64,000 bases of DNA from an uncultured Kiloniellaceae bacterium (GCA_947493695.1 CANLSF010000003.1:372001-436000), one strand, 5' to 3'; counted from the stretch's first letter, positions 35,538 through 44,451 are shown. A program made the numbers and translations. The notes: generated from the letters alone by a model not told the origin.

Positions 35538-37510
35538 CTGCAGAAAACCTGGATTGGATTTCGGTTGGACGGGTCGGCGACCTGCCCGAAGGCCGGGTCA
35601 AGACCGTAACCGCCCGCACTGTGTCGATCTGTCTTTCGCACTTCGACGGCCATTGGGCAGCCATGGACAACCGCTGTCCGCATCAGGGCGGCCCACTGGG
35701 CGAAGGCTCGATCGAACGGGGCACGGAAGGCCAATGCTGGATCCGCTGTCCCTGGCATGGCTGGGATTTCGACCCCCTGACGGGTGCGCCGCCAGGCGGG
35801 CACGAAGACAGCGGCCAGCAGCTTTATCCCGTTGAGATCCGTGAAGGCGAGATCTTCGTCGGACTGGAACCGGAGCCGGAACGCGCCCGCACAGTCACCG
35901 ACGTCGTCGCTGAAACGCTCGTCAACTGGGGTGTAAAACGCGTCTTCGGTATGGTCGGTCATTCCAACCTGGGCCTGGCCGACGCTATTCGCCTGCGTAC
36001 AGCGGCCGGAGAGATGAGCTTCGTCGGCGTGCGGCATGAGGGCGCGGCAGCCTTCGCCGCCTCGGCCTACGGCAAACTGACGGGTAAGCCCGCCGCCTGC
36101 CTGACAATTGCGGGTCCCGGTGCGACCAATCTGCTAACCGGCATGTGGGACGCCAAGGTCGACCGCGCACCGGTTCTGGCATTGACCGGACAGGTCCAGA
36201 CTCAGGTTTTCGGTCCGGGTGCCTTCCAGGATATCGACCTCAAATCGGCTTTCGAGGCCGTTTCCAAATTTTCGCAGCCGGTGCTGAGTAGCTCGAAACA
36301 CGCCGAATTGGCGTCACTCGCCTGCAAAACCGCCTTGTTGGAGCGCGATGTTGCGCATTTGGTCTTTCCGGACGATGTCCAGACATTGCCCAGCGATGCG
36401 CCAGCCGGCGGACCGACAGGACGGATGGGTGGCTCAAGCGTGGTACCTTCCAAAGAAGACCTGGATGCTGCGGCGGATTTGATCAATGCCGCCAAACGCC
36501 CGATCATCGTGATCGGGCATGGCGCGGTCGAGGCGCGTGACGCGGTCATCGCACTGGCGGAAAAGCTCGATGCGCCGGTGCTGACAACCTTCAAAGCCAA
36601 GGGACTCATACCCGACAATCATCCCAATGCCGGTGGCGTGCTCGGTCGTTCGGGGACACCCATCGCCAGCTGGTTCATGAACGAAGCGGATCTGATCATT
36701 GCTCTGGGATCCTCCTTCGCCAACCACACGGGTATCGAATCTTCCAAGCCAATCCTTCAAGTGGATTTCGACCGCATGCAGCTTGGCAAGTTCCATCCTG
36801 TAACCCTGCCGGTCTGGGGAGAAATCGGGGCTTTTTGCGCAGCGGTCAGCCCGCAGCTCAAGCGCCCGCCGGACGCAGATGACCAAATCTCAGAACTGGC
36901 CGAGCGCTGGATCATCTGGCGCATTGAAAAAAAGAGCCGGCTTGCCGAACAGCGCGGTGAAGGCATTCATTCCGCTGCCGTCTTCGACGCCCTCACCCGG
37001 CACTGTCCCGACGACGCGATCATCGCCTGCGACGTTGGCAACAACACCTATTCCTTCGGGCGTTACTTCGAAAGTCAGGGCCAGCGTGTGCTGATGTCCG
37101 GCTACCTGGGCTCAATCGGCTTCGGTTTCCCGGCGGCCATGGGCGCCTGGGCCGCGACCCAGGATTTCCCGGAGTACACCGGACGAAAAGTCGTCTCCAT
37201 CTCGGGCGATGGCGGCTTTGGTCAGTACCCGATGGATTTCACCACCGCGGTGAAGTACGGCATGAACATCACCCACATTCTGCTGAATAACAGCCAACTC
37301 GGAAAGATCTCGAAGGAACAGCGGGCCGGTGAATGGCCGGTTTGGGAAACTGACCTGCAGAACCCCTCCTTCTCGGCCTTTGCGCGTCTGTGCGGCGGAA
37401 AAGGCATTCGTGTCACCGACCCCGGGGAACTGGAGGAGGCCATTGCCAAGGCCCTGGCCTTCGAAGGCCCCGCGCTGGTCGAGATCATCACAGACCCGGA
37501 GCTGGTCTAA
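35534..37510 (+). CDS. Rieske domain fused to thiamine-diphosphate enzyme
   Basis: A 658-residue protein. Residues 1-110 are a Rieske domain (Cys-48, His-50, Cys-72, His-75, second box Cys-Pro-Trp-His). Residues 120-650 form the PYR, central and PP domains of the acetolactate-synthase/pyruvate-oxidase superfamily: the activating Glu is Glu-169 (Val-Arg-His-Glu-Gly-Ala), and the ThDP-binding motif Gly-Asp-Gly begins at 558 with Asn-Asn at 585-586. Such enzymes decarboxylate 2-oxo acids; a Rieske cluster attached to one is unusual and suggests that electrons from the ThDP intermediate leave by one-electron transfer. AAGGAG precedes the ATG. Substrate unknown. Confidence 0.85.
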   Translation: MTAENLDWISVGRVGDLPEGRVKTVTARTVSICLSHFDGHWAAMDNRCPHQGGPLGEGSIERGTEGQCWIRCPWHGWDFDPLTGAPPGGHEDSGQQLYPVEIREGEIFVGLEPEPERARTVTDVVAETLVNWGVKRVFGMVGHSNLGLADAIRLRTAAGEMSFVGVRHEGAAAFAASAYGKLTGKPAACLTIAGPGATNLLTGMWDAKVDRAPVLALTGQVQTQVFGPGAFQDIDLKSAFEAVSKFSQPVLSSSKHAELASLACKTALLERDVAHLVFPDDVQTLPSDAPAGGPTGRMGGSSVVPSKEDLDAAADLINAAKRPIIVIGHGAVEARDAVIALAEKLDAPVLTTFKAKGLIPDNHPNAGGVLGRSGTPIASWFMNEADLIIALGSSFANHTGIESSKPILQVDFDRMQLGKFHPVTLPVWGEIGAFCAAVSPQLKRPPDADDQISELAERWIIWRIEKKSRLAEQRGEGIHSAAVFDALTRHCPDDAIIACDVGNNTYSFGRYFESQGQRVLMSGYLGSIGFGFPAAMGAWAATQDFPEYTGRKVVSISGDGGFGQYPMDFTTAVKYGMNITHILLNNSQLGKISKEQRAGEWPVWETDLQNPSFSAFARLCGGKGIRVTDPGELEEAIAKALAFEGPALVEIITDPELV

Positions 37511-37550
37511 CTAGCCCCCGCCATTGGAGCAATCCACAAGGAGTTTATTA

Positions 37551-38402
37551 ATGTCTTCCGATTCCGAACTTCGCAGCCGGGCACCAGCCGAGCTGCACGG
37601 TGCACGTGCAATCGCGCACAAAGCCGTCCAACTCGCCACCAAAGCAGCCCGCGCCAACCTTACGGCCGCCGCCGACGACAGTCATTCAAACCTGGGTTGG
37701 GACCCGGAAAACAAACGTTTTCTGTCACAACCCATCTCCAACAAAAACGGCACCTGGTATGTGGGCGTATCCCTGTCACCCCTGAGCGTCAGCGTCCTGC
37801 ACGAAACCGTCGCCGTTGAAACCCTGATGCTCGAGGGTCTCACCTATGCGCAAGCCATCGAGTGGCTGGATGCTCAGCTGCATGCCGCAGGGCTATCGCC
37901 TGCTTCGCAGGGTGTGATTCCCTACAAGATGCCGAGCGATGCAGATAAAATAACGAGCTTCCAATCAGGTAAGGAAGGCGCGGCGCTGCAGACACTCGCC
38001 GCCTGGTTCGACCTTGCCCATGGCGTCCTCGGCGACTTCGCTGCTGCGAATAGCGCCCTTAAGCCAGGGCCGAGTCCAGTTCGCTGCTGGCCGCACCATT
38101 TCGACATTGCCACCTACGTCGGTCTTGAAGGCGGCGATCTCGAAAGTGCACGGGGCATCGGGGTCGGCCTGTCGCCCGGCGACGAAAGCTACGAGCAGCC
38201 CTACGTCTACATCAATCCCTGGCCGCACCTTCCCAAGGATGACCTGCCGCCACTGCCCGCGCCCGGTCATTGGCATAGCGAAGGCTTTGTCGGCGCTATC
38301 GCAACCGGCGAAGAAATCCTCACGTTGGATAACGTTGAAGTGGGTTTGTCAGATTTCGTTACGGGTGCATTCAACATCGGCCGGAAGAAACTGGGTATGT
38401 AA
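37551..38402 (+). CDS. Unrecognised protein in the Rieske-enzyme operon
   Basis: A 283-residue soluble protein with no signal peptide. It starts at an ATG with a perfect AAGGAG seven bases ahead. Residues about 30-150 are helical and Ala-rich; residues 180-265 contain Cys-Trp-Pro-His-His-Phe-Asp (about 190-196) and Tyr-Val-Tyr-Ile-Asn-Pro-Trp-Pro (about 225-232) and a Gly-His-Trp-His block (about 247-250), which look like conserved metal- or cofactor-binding histidines. I cannot name a family; a faint likeness to DUF5996-type sequences is impression only. Its place directly after the ThDP gene suggests a shared pathway. Confidence 0.7.
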   Translation: MSSDSELRSRAPAELHGARAIAHKAVQLATKAARANLTAAADDSHSNLGWDPENKRFLSQPISNKNGTWYVGVSLSPLSVSVLHETVAVETLMLEGLTYAQAIEWLDAQLHAAGLSPASQGVIPYKMPSDADKITSFQSGKEGAALQTLAAWFDLAHGVLGDFAAANSALKPGPSPVRCWPHHFDIATYVGLEGGDLESARGIGVGLSPGDESYEQPYVYINPWPHLPKDDLPPLPAPGHWHSEGFVGAIATGEEILTLDNVEVGLSDFVTGAFNIGRKKLGM

Positions 38403-38411
38403 TCGGCTATG

Positions 38412-40229
38412 TCAGTGAGACACGGAAACCGGCGCCTTCGCAAGGGCAACGGACGCCTTTGAGCGCTCAGGGCGCGCGCCCGTGTCGGCGCGTTCGGTCG
38501 TCGCCGGATCCAAAGCCGCCAGGGCGTCATAATGGCTGAGATAAATGCGTCCGGCGTGAATGCAGAAAGACTGAGAGCGCCGGAGTTTGTCAGTGACCGG
38601 TCCTTTCACTTCTGCCAGATGGAGCGACACCTCCGCCACCTCCAGGCGCTCGATCAGGGCTTCCAAACTCTCCAGCGCGCTGGCATCAATCTCGTTCACC
38701 GCTGCGCAGTTCAGCACCACGTGACGGACCTTCGGATCTTCCATTGCCATGTCGTAGATCTTGTCTTCCAGCCAGCGGGAGTTGGCGAAGTACAAGCTCT
38801 CGTCGACTCGCAGGCTGAGAACTTCAGGACTGGTTACGACATCGTGTCGTTTCACGTTACGAAAGTGGTGGGTGCCCGGCACCTGTCCCAGCCGCGCGAA
38901 ATGCGGTCTGGCGGAGCGCGCCAGGAAGAGCACCAGAGACATAGCGACGCCAGCGATGATCCCGGCCTCGACCCCGAGCGTCCAGACGGTGAGGATCGTG
39001 GCCAGCATCGCCGCGAAATCCCGCTTGGAATAAACCCAGGTTCGTTTGATCGCGCCCAGATCGACCAGGGAAAGCACAGCCACCAGAATGGTTGCCGCCA
39101 GGGTCGCTTTTGGCAGTTGCTGAAACAGCGGCGTCAGCAACAAAGCCGTCAGCGCAATTCCGCCCGCCGTGAGAACACCGGCCAGAGGTGTGCGCGCACC
39201 TGCATCGAAGTTGACAACAGAGCGCGCGAAACCTCCGGTCACCGGGTAGCCGCCGCTAAAGGCGGACGCCACGTTCGCTGCACCCAACCCGACCAGCTCG
39301 CGGTCCGGCTGGATGCGTTCGCGCCGCTTGGCTGCCAGCGTCTGCGCAACGGAGACCGATTCCACAAAACCCACCACTGAGATCAGCAGTGCCGAGGGCA
39401 GCAGCGCCTGCCAGAGGTCCGGATCGAAGGGTGGAACCGCGATCGGCGGCAGGCCTTGAGGGATAACCCCGACGACCTTGACCCCGGCAGCATCAAGCGC
39501 AAGAAATTCGACCGCCAGGATCGTCGTGATCACAGCGGCTACAGGGCCACCCTTGGCAATGCTGTCCGCCAGACGCTCACCACAACCCAGGCGCTTCAGA
39601 AGCGGTTTGAGTTGGGACCGCACCCAAAAGAGAAAGATCGTCGCGACCGTACCAATCGCAAAGGTCGGCAGGCTGACTTCATCGAGATGATCCACCAGAG
39701 ACCGTGAAAGCTCGATCAGAGTGTGGCCCGAAGCATCAATTCCGAAAATGTGCTTGAGCTGACTCGCGGCAATCAGGATTCCCGACGCGGTGATAAAACC
39801 CGAAATCACCGGGTGGCTGAGCAGGCTGGCCAGAAAACCCAAACGCAACAAACCCAGAGCAATCAGCATCACGCCGGAAAGCAAGGCCAGCACCAGCGCT
39901 GCGCCCAGATACTCCGGCGATCCGACGGCGGCGAACTCTCCCACCGCTGCGGCGGTCATCAGGGAGACGACCGCGACCGGTCCAACCGCCAGAGCATTGG
40001 ACGACCCGAAGAGTGCGTAGCCGATCAGGGGCAATGCTGAAGCATAAAGGCCAACTTGAGGCGGCAATCCCGCAAGCAGGGCATAGGCCAGGCTCTGGGG
40101 GATTAGCATAATCGTGACGATGACCGCCGCCAGGGCATCGCTGCGAAAGAGCTCGCCATTGTATCGTCGCATCCAACCGACACAGGGCAGCACACGTTCG
40201 ATCCGGGACGTTGAAGCCGTTGCACTCAT
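38412..40229 (-). CDS. SulP-family anion transporter with STAS domain
   Basis: A 605-residue carrier: twelve to fourteen helices (about 20-420) including the family motif Pro-Gln-Ser-Leu-Ala-Tyr-Ala-Leu-Leu-Ala-Gly-Leu-Pro-Pro (about 44-57), then a cytosolic STAS domain (about 455-560). SulP proteins move sulfate, bicarbonate or related anions with protons or sodium. It starts four bases after the SQR-fusion gene, so it is co-expressed with sulfide oxidation and probably handles sulfate, sulfite or another sulfur anion, import or export. Confidence 0.9.
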   Translation of the reverse strand: MSATASTSRIERVLPCVGWMRRYNGELFRSDALAAVIVTIMLIPQSLAYALLAGLPPQVGLYASALPLIGYALFGSSNALAVGPVAVVSLMTAAAVGEFAAVGSPEYLGAALVLALLSGVMLIALGLLRLGFLASLLSHPVISGFITASGILIAASQLKHIFGIDASGHTLIELSRSLVDHLDEVSLPTFAIGTVATIFLFWVRSQLKPLLKRLGCGERLADSIAKGGPVAAVITTILAVEFLALDAAGVKVVGVIPQGLPPIAVPPFDPDLWQALLPSALLISVVGFVESVSVAQTLAAKRRERIQPDRELVGLGAANVASAFSGGYPVTGGFARSVVNFDAGARTPLAGVLTAGGIALTALLLTPLFQQLPKATLAATILVAVLSLVDLGAIKRTWVYSKRDFAAMLATILTVWTLGVEAGIIAGVAMSLVLFLARSARPHFARLGQVPGTHHFRNVKRHDVVTSPEVLSLRVDESLYFANSRWLEDKIYDMAMEDPKVRHVVLNCAAVNEIDASALESLEALIERLEVAEVSLHLAEVKGPVTDKLRRSQSFCIHAGRIYLSHYDALAALDPATTERADTGARPERSKASVALAKAPVSVSH

Positions 40230-40233
40230 GTCA

Positions 40234-41916
40234 TCAGTTGACCACTTCCGGCTTGATCTTTTCGGGCTTGGCCAGCCATTCGCGCCCCTGGAGCATCGCC
40301 TGCCAGTAAACCGGCGGCAGGATCTTTTCCTTCAGCAGCCAGGCCAGATGACTGGGCTTCTTGCCGTTGATCAGCCAGCTCGGAAAGCTCGGCAGCAGCT
40401 TGCCGCCGTAGCCGAACTCCGCCAGTACGATCTTGCCGCGCTCCACAGTCAGAGGGCAGGACCCGTAACCGTCGTAGTGACCGACGTTAAAGCCCTTGCC
40501 CATATCCGCGAGCAGGTTTTGCGCCACCACCGGCGCCTGCTTGCGCGCCGCCGCCGCCGTCTTGGCATTGGGGGCATTCATCACGTCACCCAGGCTCCAG
40601 ACATTCTCGTAGGTCTTGTGGCGCAGAGTGTTCTGATCGACGTCGACCCACCCCGCGGCATCGGCAAGAGGCGAGACCCGGATGAAGTCGGGCGCGCACT
40701 GTGGCGGACAGACGTGGATCATGTCGAATTCGCGTTCGACAATTTCGCTCCCACCCTCAGTGTCGGTCTTCTTGAAACGCGCCGTCTTAGCGGGTCCGTC
40801 GATCGAAACCAGGTTGTGGGAGAACTGCAGATCAACGCCGTATTTCTTCACGTACTCCATCAAGGCTGGCACGTAGTCCTTGACCCCGAACAGCACGCCG
40901 CCGGCATTGTAGAAACCCACATCGATGTCATCGAGCACACCGCTGCGCGCCCAGTGATCGGCGGAGAGATACATGGCCTTTTGCGGTGCGCCGGCACACT
41001 TGATCGGCATGGGCGGCTGGGTGAAGAGCGCCCTGCCCCCGCGCAGAGACTGCACCAGCTCCCAGGTGTAGGGCGCGAGATCGAAGCGATAGTTGGAGGT
41101 CACGCCGTTCTTTCCAAGTGTATCCACCAGACCCTCGACCTTATGCCAGTCGAGTTTCAATCCGGGGCACACGACCAGTCGCTTGTACTCGATCAGGCGA
41201 CAGCCCTCCAACAGCACGGCATTGCGCTCCGGCTCGAAAGCGGCGACCGCCGCCTTGATCCAGTGCACCCTGTCCGGCAGAACCGAGGAAAGCGTACGGA
41301 CCGTCTGGTCAGCGCCGAAGACCCCGCCACCGACCAGCGTCCAACCGGGCTGATAGTAGTGGATGTCCGCAGGATCGATGACGGCGATCTCCAGGTCCGG
41401 TTCCCGTGCGAGCAAGGACGCAGCGACGGCAATTCCGGCCGACCCGGCACCGACGACCACAACCTCGAAACTCCCGTCAACAGCGTCGATCGGGGTTGCG
41501 CCCTTGTTGGCGATGCGCCGGACCACCCCGTGCATGTCGTACCCCGCATCCTTGGTCTTCTGAAGGATGTCCGAGAGCTTCACCTCGCCCTTGTGGCTAA
41601 GTGCCCAGAGCGTGACGGAACGCGTCCCGCTGCGGCAAAAAGCAAGAGCCGGCTTGGGTGCGGAAGCGAATAATTGCCTGAAGCTTTCTGCATCCTGATC
41701 ACTGACCTTGCCGCTTTCGACCGGAAGGTAGTAGCAGCTCAACCCTGCTTTCTTGGCTGCCTCTTCAATCTCCTTGAACAAAGGCTGGTCGTTGCCCTCA
41801 CCGTCCGGACGATTGCAGATGATGGCCCGAAAACCCGCGTCGGCAATATCGGGAATATCGGCGGCGGTGATTTGCGGTGAGACGGAGATATCGCGATCAA
41901 CGCGTTTGATTTCCAT
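40234..41916 (-). CDS. DUF442-sulfide:quinone oxidoreductase fusion
   Basis: A 560-residue protein. Residues 1-110 are a DUF442 domain with a Cys-Arg-Ser-Gly-Thr-Arg phosphatase/rhodanese-like loop (Cys-94 to Arg-99), thought to relay sulfur. Residues 145-545 are a type II SQR: FAD motif Gly-Ala-Gly-Ser-Ala-Gly (156-161), the Lys-Cys-Ala-Gly-Ala-Pro-Gln-Lys block with redox Cys-307, and further cysteines at 403 and 407. SQR oxidises sulfide to sulfane sulfur and reduces quinone at the inner membrane. The persulfide dioxygenase gene is upstream in the same operon. Confidence 0.92.
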   Translation of the reverse strand: MEIKRVDRDISVSPQITAADIPDIADAGFRAIICNRPDGEGNDQPLFKEIEEAAKKAGLSCYYLPVESGKVSDQDAESFRQLFASAPKPALAFCRSGTRSVTLWALSHKGEVKLSDILQKTKDAGYDMHGVVRRIANKGATPIDAVDGSFEVVVVGAGSAGIAVAASLLAREPDLEIAVIDPADIHYYQPGWTLVGGGVFGADQTVRTLSSVLPDRVHWIKAAVAAFEPERNAVLLEGCRLIEYKRLVVCPGLKLDWHKVEGLVDTLGKNGVTSNYRFDLAPYTWELVQSLRGGRALFTQPPMPIKCAGAPQKAMYLSADHWARSGVLDDIDVGFYNAGGVLFGVKDYVPALMEYVKKYGVDLQFSHNLVSIDGPAKTARFKKTDTEGGSEIVEREFDMIHVCPPQCAPDFIRVSPLADAAGWVDVDQNTLRHKTYENVWSLGDVMNAPNAKTAAAARKQAPVVAQNLLADMGKGFNVGHYDGYGSCPLTVERGKIVLAEFGYGGKLLPSFPSWLINGKKPSHLAWLLKEKILPPVYWQAMLQGREWLAKPEKIKPEVVN

Positions 41917-41967
41917 GGTTCGTTTCCTCTCGTTCCCGGCTTGTTTTATTTTTCTATTCCGACGGGC

Positions 41968-42828
41968 TTACAGCGCGTCGACCGGCAGTTTCAGATAGTG
42001 GACGCCATTGTCGTCAGCGGGCGGCAGCTCACCGGCGCGCATGTTGACCTGGACCGAAGGCAGGATGAGCTGCGGCATGGAAAGCTGCTTGTCCCGCGTC
42101 GAGCGCATCTCGACGAAGTCGTCTTCGCTGACGCCGTTGTGCACATGAATGTTCTCCGCACGCTCGGCGGCAACCGTCGTTTCCCAGAGATACTCACGCC
42201 CGCCAGGTGCATAGTCATGGCATAGGAACAAGCGTGTTTCAGGCGGCAGGGTCAGGATCTTCCTGATCGAGCGGAAGAGCACACGGGCGTCACCGCCGGG
42301 AAAGTCGCAACGCGCAGTTCCGAAATCCGGCATGAAAAGCGTATCGCCGACAAAGGCGGCATCGCCGATCAGGTATGTTGCGCAGGCGGGCGTATGCCCG
42401 GGCGTGTGCATGACACTTGCCTGTAGTTCACCGATGAAAAAGACCTCTTCGTCCGCGAAAAGCTTGTCGAACTGACGGCCATCCACAGCAAACTGCTCTT
42501 CGGCATTGAAAACGGACTTGAAAACGCCCTGCACAGCCTGAATCTGTGATCCGATCCCGATTTTCCCGCCGAGTTCCTGCTTCAGATATGGCGCAGCGGT
42601 CAGATGATCGGCATGAACGTGGGTCTCCAGAATCCACTCGACCTCGAGACCTTCGGCCCTGATGTATGAAATCACTTCGTCCGCCGACTCTGTCGAGGTC
42701 CGGCCTGATTTCGGATCGAAATCCTTGACGGAGTCAATGATCGCGGCGTGACCTGTCTTAGGATCGTTGACCACGTGGGTTGCGGTGCTGGTCGCTTCGT
42801 CAAAGAAGCTTTTCACCTTTGGCTGCAT
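41968..42828 (-). CDS. Persulfide dioxygenase-like MBL-fold protein
   Basis: A 286-residue metallo-beta-lactamase-fold protein of the ETHE1/Blh type, which use iron to oxidise glutathione persulfide to sulfite. The metal motif Thr-His-Val-His-Ala-Asp-His-Leu-Thr-Ala-Ala (about 68-78) is intact, as is His in Met-His-Thr-Pro-Gly-His-Thr-Pro (about 129-136). A strong GGAGGAG site precedes the ATG at 42828. It stands 51 bases before the SQR fusion, giving a sulfide to persulfide to sulfite pathway. Confidence 0.9.
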   Translation of the reverse strand: MQPKVKSFFDEATSTATHVVNDPKTGHAAIIDSVKDFDPKSGRTSTESADEVISYIRAEGLEVEWILETHVHADHLTAAPYLKQELGGKIGIGSQIQAVQGVFKSVFNAEEQFAVDGRQFDKLFADEEVFFIGELQASVMHTPGHTPACATYLIGDAAFVGDTLFMPDFGTARCDFPGGDARVLFRSIRKILTLPPETRLFLCHDYAPGGREYLWETTVAAERAENIHVHNGVSEDDFVEMRSTRDKQLSMPQLILPSVQVNMRAGELPPADDNGVHYLKLPVDAL

Positions 42829-42932
42829 AGAGTTCTCCTCCGGATGCGGCCGCAGCCTTAACTGCGTCACGAGCAGCTAAGAAATGCGGCCGTTTATTGT
42901 TTTTCTTCGATGCGCAGGTTACGGCCGTTGCG

Positions 42933-43121
42933 CTATGCCTTCTTCAGACTGCAGATGCCGAGCAAGCGGTAAATTGGGCAGAATTTAATGAAGCCGGTGG
43001 CCAGAGGAATGATGCCGACAAAACCCCAGACGTAGGTGGAATCCCAAAGGGCAAGCGCGATGAGAGCCGCGCCCACGATGATACGCAGCATGCGGTCCAG
43101 TGCGCCGATGTTTGCAGACAT
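42933..43121 (-). CDS. DUF2892 small membrane protein
   Basis: A 62-residue protein with two hydrophobic helices (about 11-29 and 31-46) and the family pattern Asn-Ile-Gly-Ala-Leu-Asp-Arg-Met-Leu-Arg (about 4-13), Cys-Pro-Ile-Tyr near 48-51 and a final Cys. DUF2892 domains also occur as the C-terminal part of the rhodanese YgaP. It is the first gene of the sulfide operon, preceded by AGGAG, and divergent from the Crp-like gene. Confidence 0.85.
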   Translation of the reverse strand: MSANIGALDRMLRIIVGAALIALALWDSTYVWGFVGIIPLATGFIKFCPIYRLLGICSLKKA

Positions 43122-43191
43122 TGTTTTTCTCCTGACTTAGGGAATGAGGGGTAAGTCCGGCCAGAGTAGGTCTTGCACCGCCGGGTGGTCT

Positions 43192-43204
43192 GTGACTTAG
43201 TCAC
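43192..43204. promoter_or_regulatory. Crp/Fnr-like palindrome between divergent genes
   Basis: GTGAC-TTA-GTCAC (43192-43204) is a perfect palindrome in the 126-base gap between the DUF2892 gene and the Crp-family gene. A second short repeat, GTTC/GAAC, follows at 43205-43216. Spacing is one base shorter than the classical Crp site. It is a plausible autoregulatory operator; binding not shown. Confidence 0.45.
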
Positions 43205-43247
43205 GTTCCCGTGAACCCGCGGTTGAATGCGGCAACAGGAAGCCCCT

Positions 43248-43910
43248 ATGAGCGACAACTGGATCGAGCGTTTTCCCGAACTCGCGGCCCTGCCGCCTCA
43301 GGACCGGCAGTATCTGACGGAGCGCGCCACAAAAGTTGCGCTGCCCACGGGCACGACGGTTTTTGCGCCCGGTGTTCCGGCAGAGAGCTTTCTTCTGATC
43401 CTGAGCGGTACGGTGCGTGTCCAACAGGTCTCACCGGGCGGGCGCGAGATCGTGCTTTACCGCGTGACCGGCGGAGAAACCTGCATCATGACCACCTCCT
43501 GCCTGCTCGCGGACGAGAACTACGCGGCGGACGGTGTGACCGAAACCGATGTAGAGGCAGTAGCGGTCCCGAAGGCAGCCTTCGAGGAAGCCATCGCGCA
43601 ATCGCCTGGCTTCCGCCGCCTGGTGTTCGCCGATTATTCGCGACGCATCTCTGATCTGATGCATGTGGTCGAGGAAGTCGCGTTCGAACGACTGGACAAA
43701 CGCCTGGCCCAACGCCTTCTTGCCCGCGCAGGCGATGGAACAACAGTACGGGTAACGCATCATGATCTGGCAACCGACCTGGGTAGCGCCCGCGAAGTGG
43801 TGGGCCGCCTGCTGAAGGAACTGGAACGCCGCGGCTGGGTCGCTTTGTCCCGCGGCTCCATCGAACTATGCGCGCCGGAACAACTCAAAGCGCTGGCCGA
43901 AGGAAGTTGA
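43248..43910 (+). CDS. Crp/Fnr-family transcription regulator
   Basis: A 220-residue regulator: cyclic-nucleotide-fold sensory domain (about 15-135) and winged-helix DNA-binding domain (about 145-215) with the Leu-Ala-Thr-Asp-Leu-Gly-Ser-Ala-Arg-Glu-Val-Val-Gly-Arg-Leu recognition helix. No Fnr-type N-terminal cysteine cluster is present, so it is not a typical oxygen sensor; it has a single Cys in Glu-Thr-Cys-Ile-Met-Thr-Thr near 77. A sulfide/persulfide or redox signal is plausible given its neighbours. ATG at 43248 with AGGA upstream. Confidence 0.88.
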   Translation: MSDNWIERFPELAALPPQDRQYLTERATKVALPTGTTVFAPGVPAESFLLILSGTVRVQQVSPGGREIVLYRVTGGETCIMTTSCLLADENYAADGVTETDVEAVAVPKAAFEEAIAQSPGFRRLVFADYSRRISDLMHVVEEVAFERLDKRLAQRLLARAGDGTTVRVTHHDLATDLGSAREVVGRLLKELERRGWVALSRGSIELCAPEQLKALAEGS

Positions 43911-43932
43911 TGTCCGAAACGGGAACAAGTCC

Positions 43933-44433
43933 TTGACGATCCTGCGGACAGAACGCCTCGTCCTTCGTCCGGTTCAGGTCGAGGACATGCAGGTCTTTGA
44001 AGGCTTTTACGCCGATCCGCAGGTCATGTCGGTGCGCAAATACGGCGTGTTGGACAGAGAAACCGCGCGGGTCCATGTCCAGGTGATGCTGGATCACTGG
44101 GCGAACTACGGCTATGGCATGTGGGTCGTGACCGATAGTGCTGACGGCGCCTTTGTCGGCGAATGCGGCATCAGATGGCAGGAAGATAATCTGGACATCG
44201 AATTGAGTTATGGCCTGTCTCCCGCTTTCCGACAGCGCGGCCTAGCTACGGAAGCCGCGCGGGCAGTCATCGCCCATGCCCGCGATCACCTCAAACTCGT
44301 GCGCATCTGCGCAATCGCACGGGCAGACAATAAGATTTCGCACCGGATCCTGGAAAAACTCGGTATGAACCTGATTTGGCGTAGCGAAGGACGGGAACCA
44401 CCTCTGGTGAAGTACCTTCTGGAGTTAGAGTAG
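43933..44433 (+). CDS. GNAT-family N-acetyltransferase
   Basis: A 166-residue acetyltransferase of the RimJ/RimL type. Arg-Leu-Val-Leu-Arg-Pro (about 8-13), the acetyl-CoA loop Gln-Arg-Gly-Leu-Ala-Thr-Glu-Ala (about 99-106) and the Asn-Lys-Ile-Ser-His-Arg-Ile-Leu-Glu-Lys-Leu-Gly-Met segment (about 137-149) are visible. The start appears to be TTG at 43933, just after the Crp gene, as no ATG is in frame nearby. Substrate unknown. Confidence 0.8.
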   Translation: MTILRTERLVLRPVQVEDMQVFEGFYADPQVMSVRKYGVLDRETARVHVQVMLDHWANYGYGMWVVTDSADGAFVGECGIRWQEDNLDIELSYGLSPAFRQRGLATEAARAVIAHARDHLKLVRICAIARADNKISHRILEKLGMNLIWRSEGREPPLVKYLLELE

Positions 44434-44451
44434 CCGCCAGCGCACCCGGCT

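Noticed and set aside
40114-41673. A long open frame of about 519 codons antisense to the SQR-fusion gene
   Set aside because: It lies wholly over a clearly functional gene on the other strand and is rich in His, Arg and Gln, as expected from a codon-shadow of GC-rich DNA.
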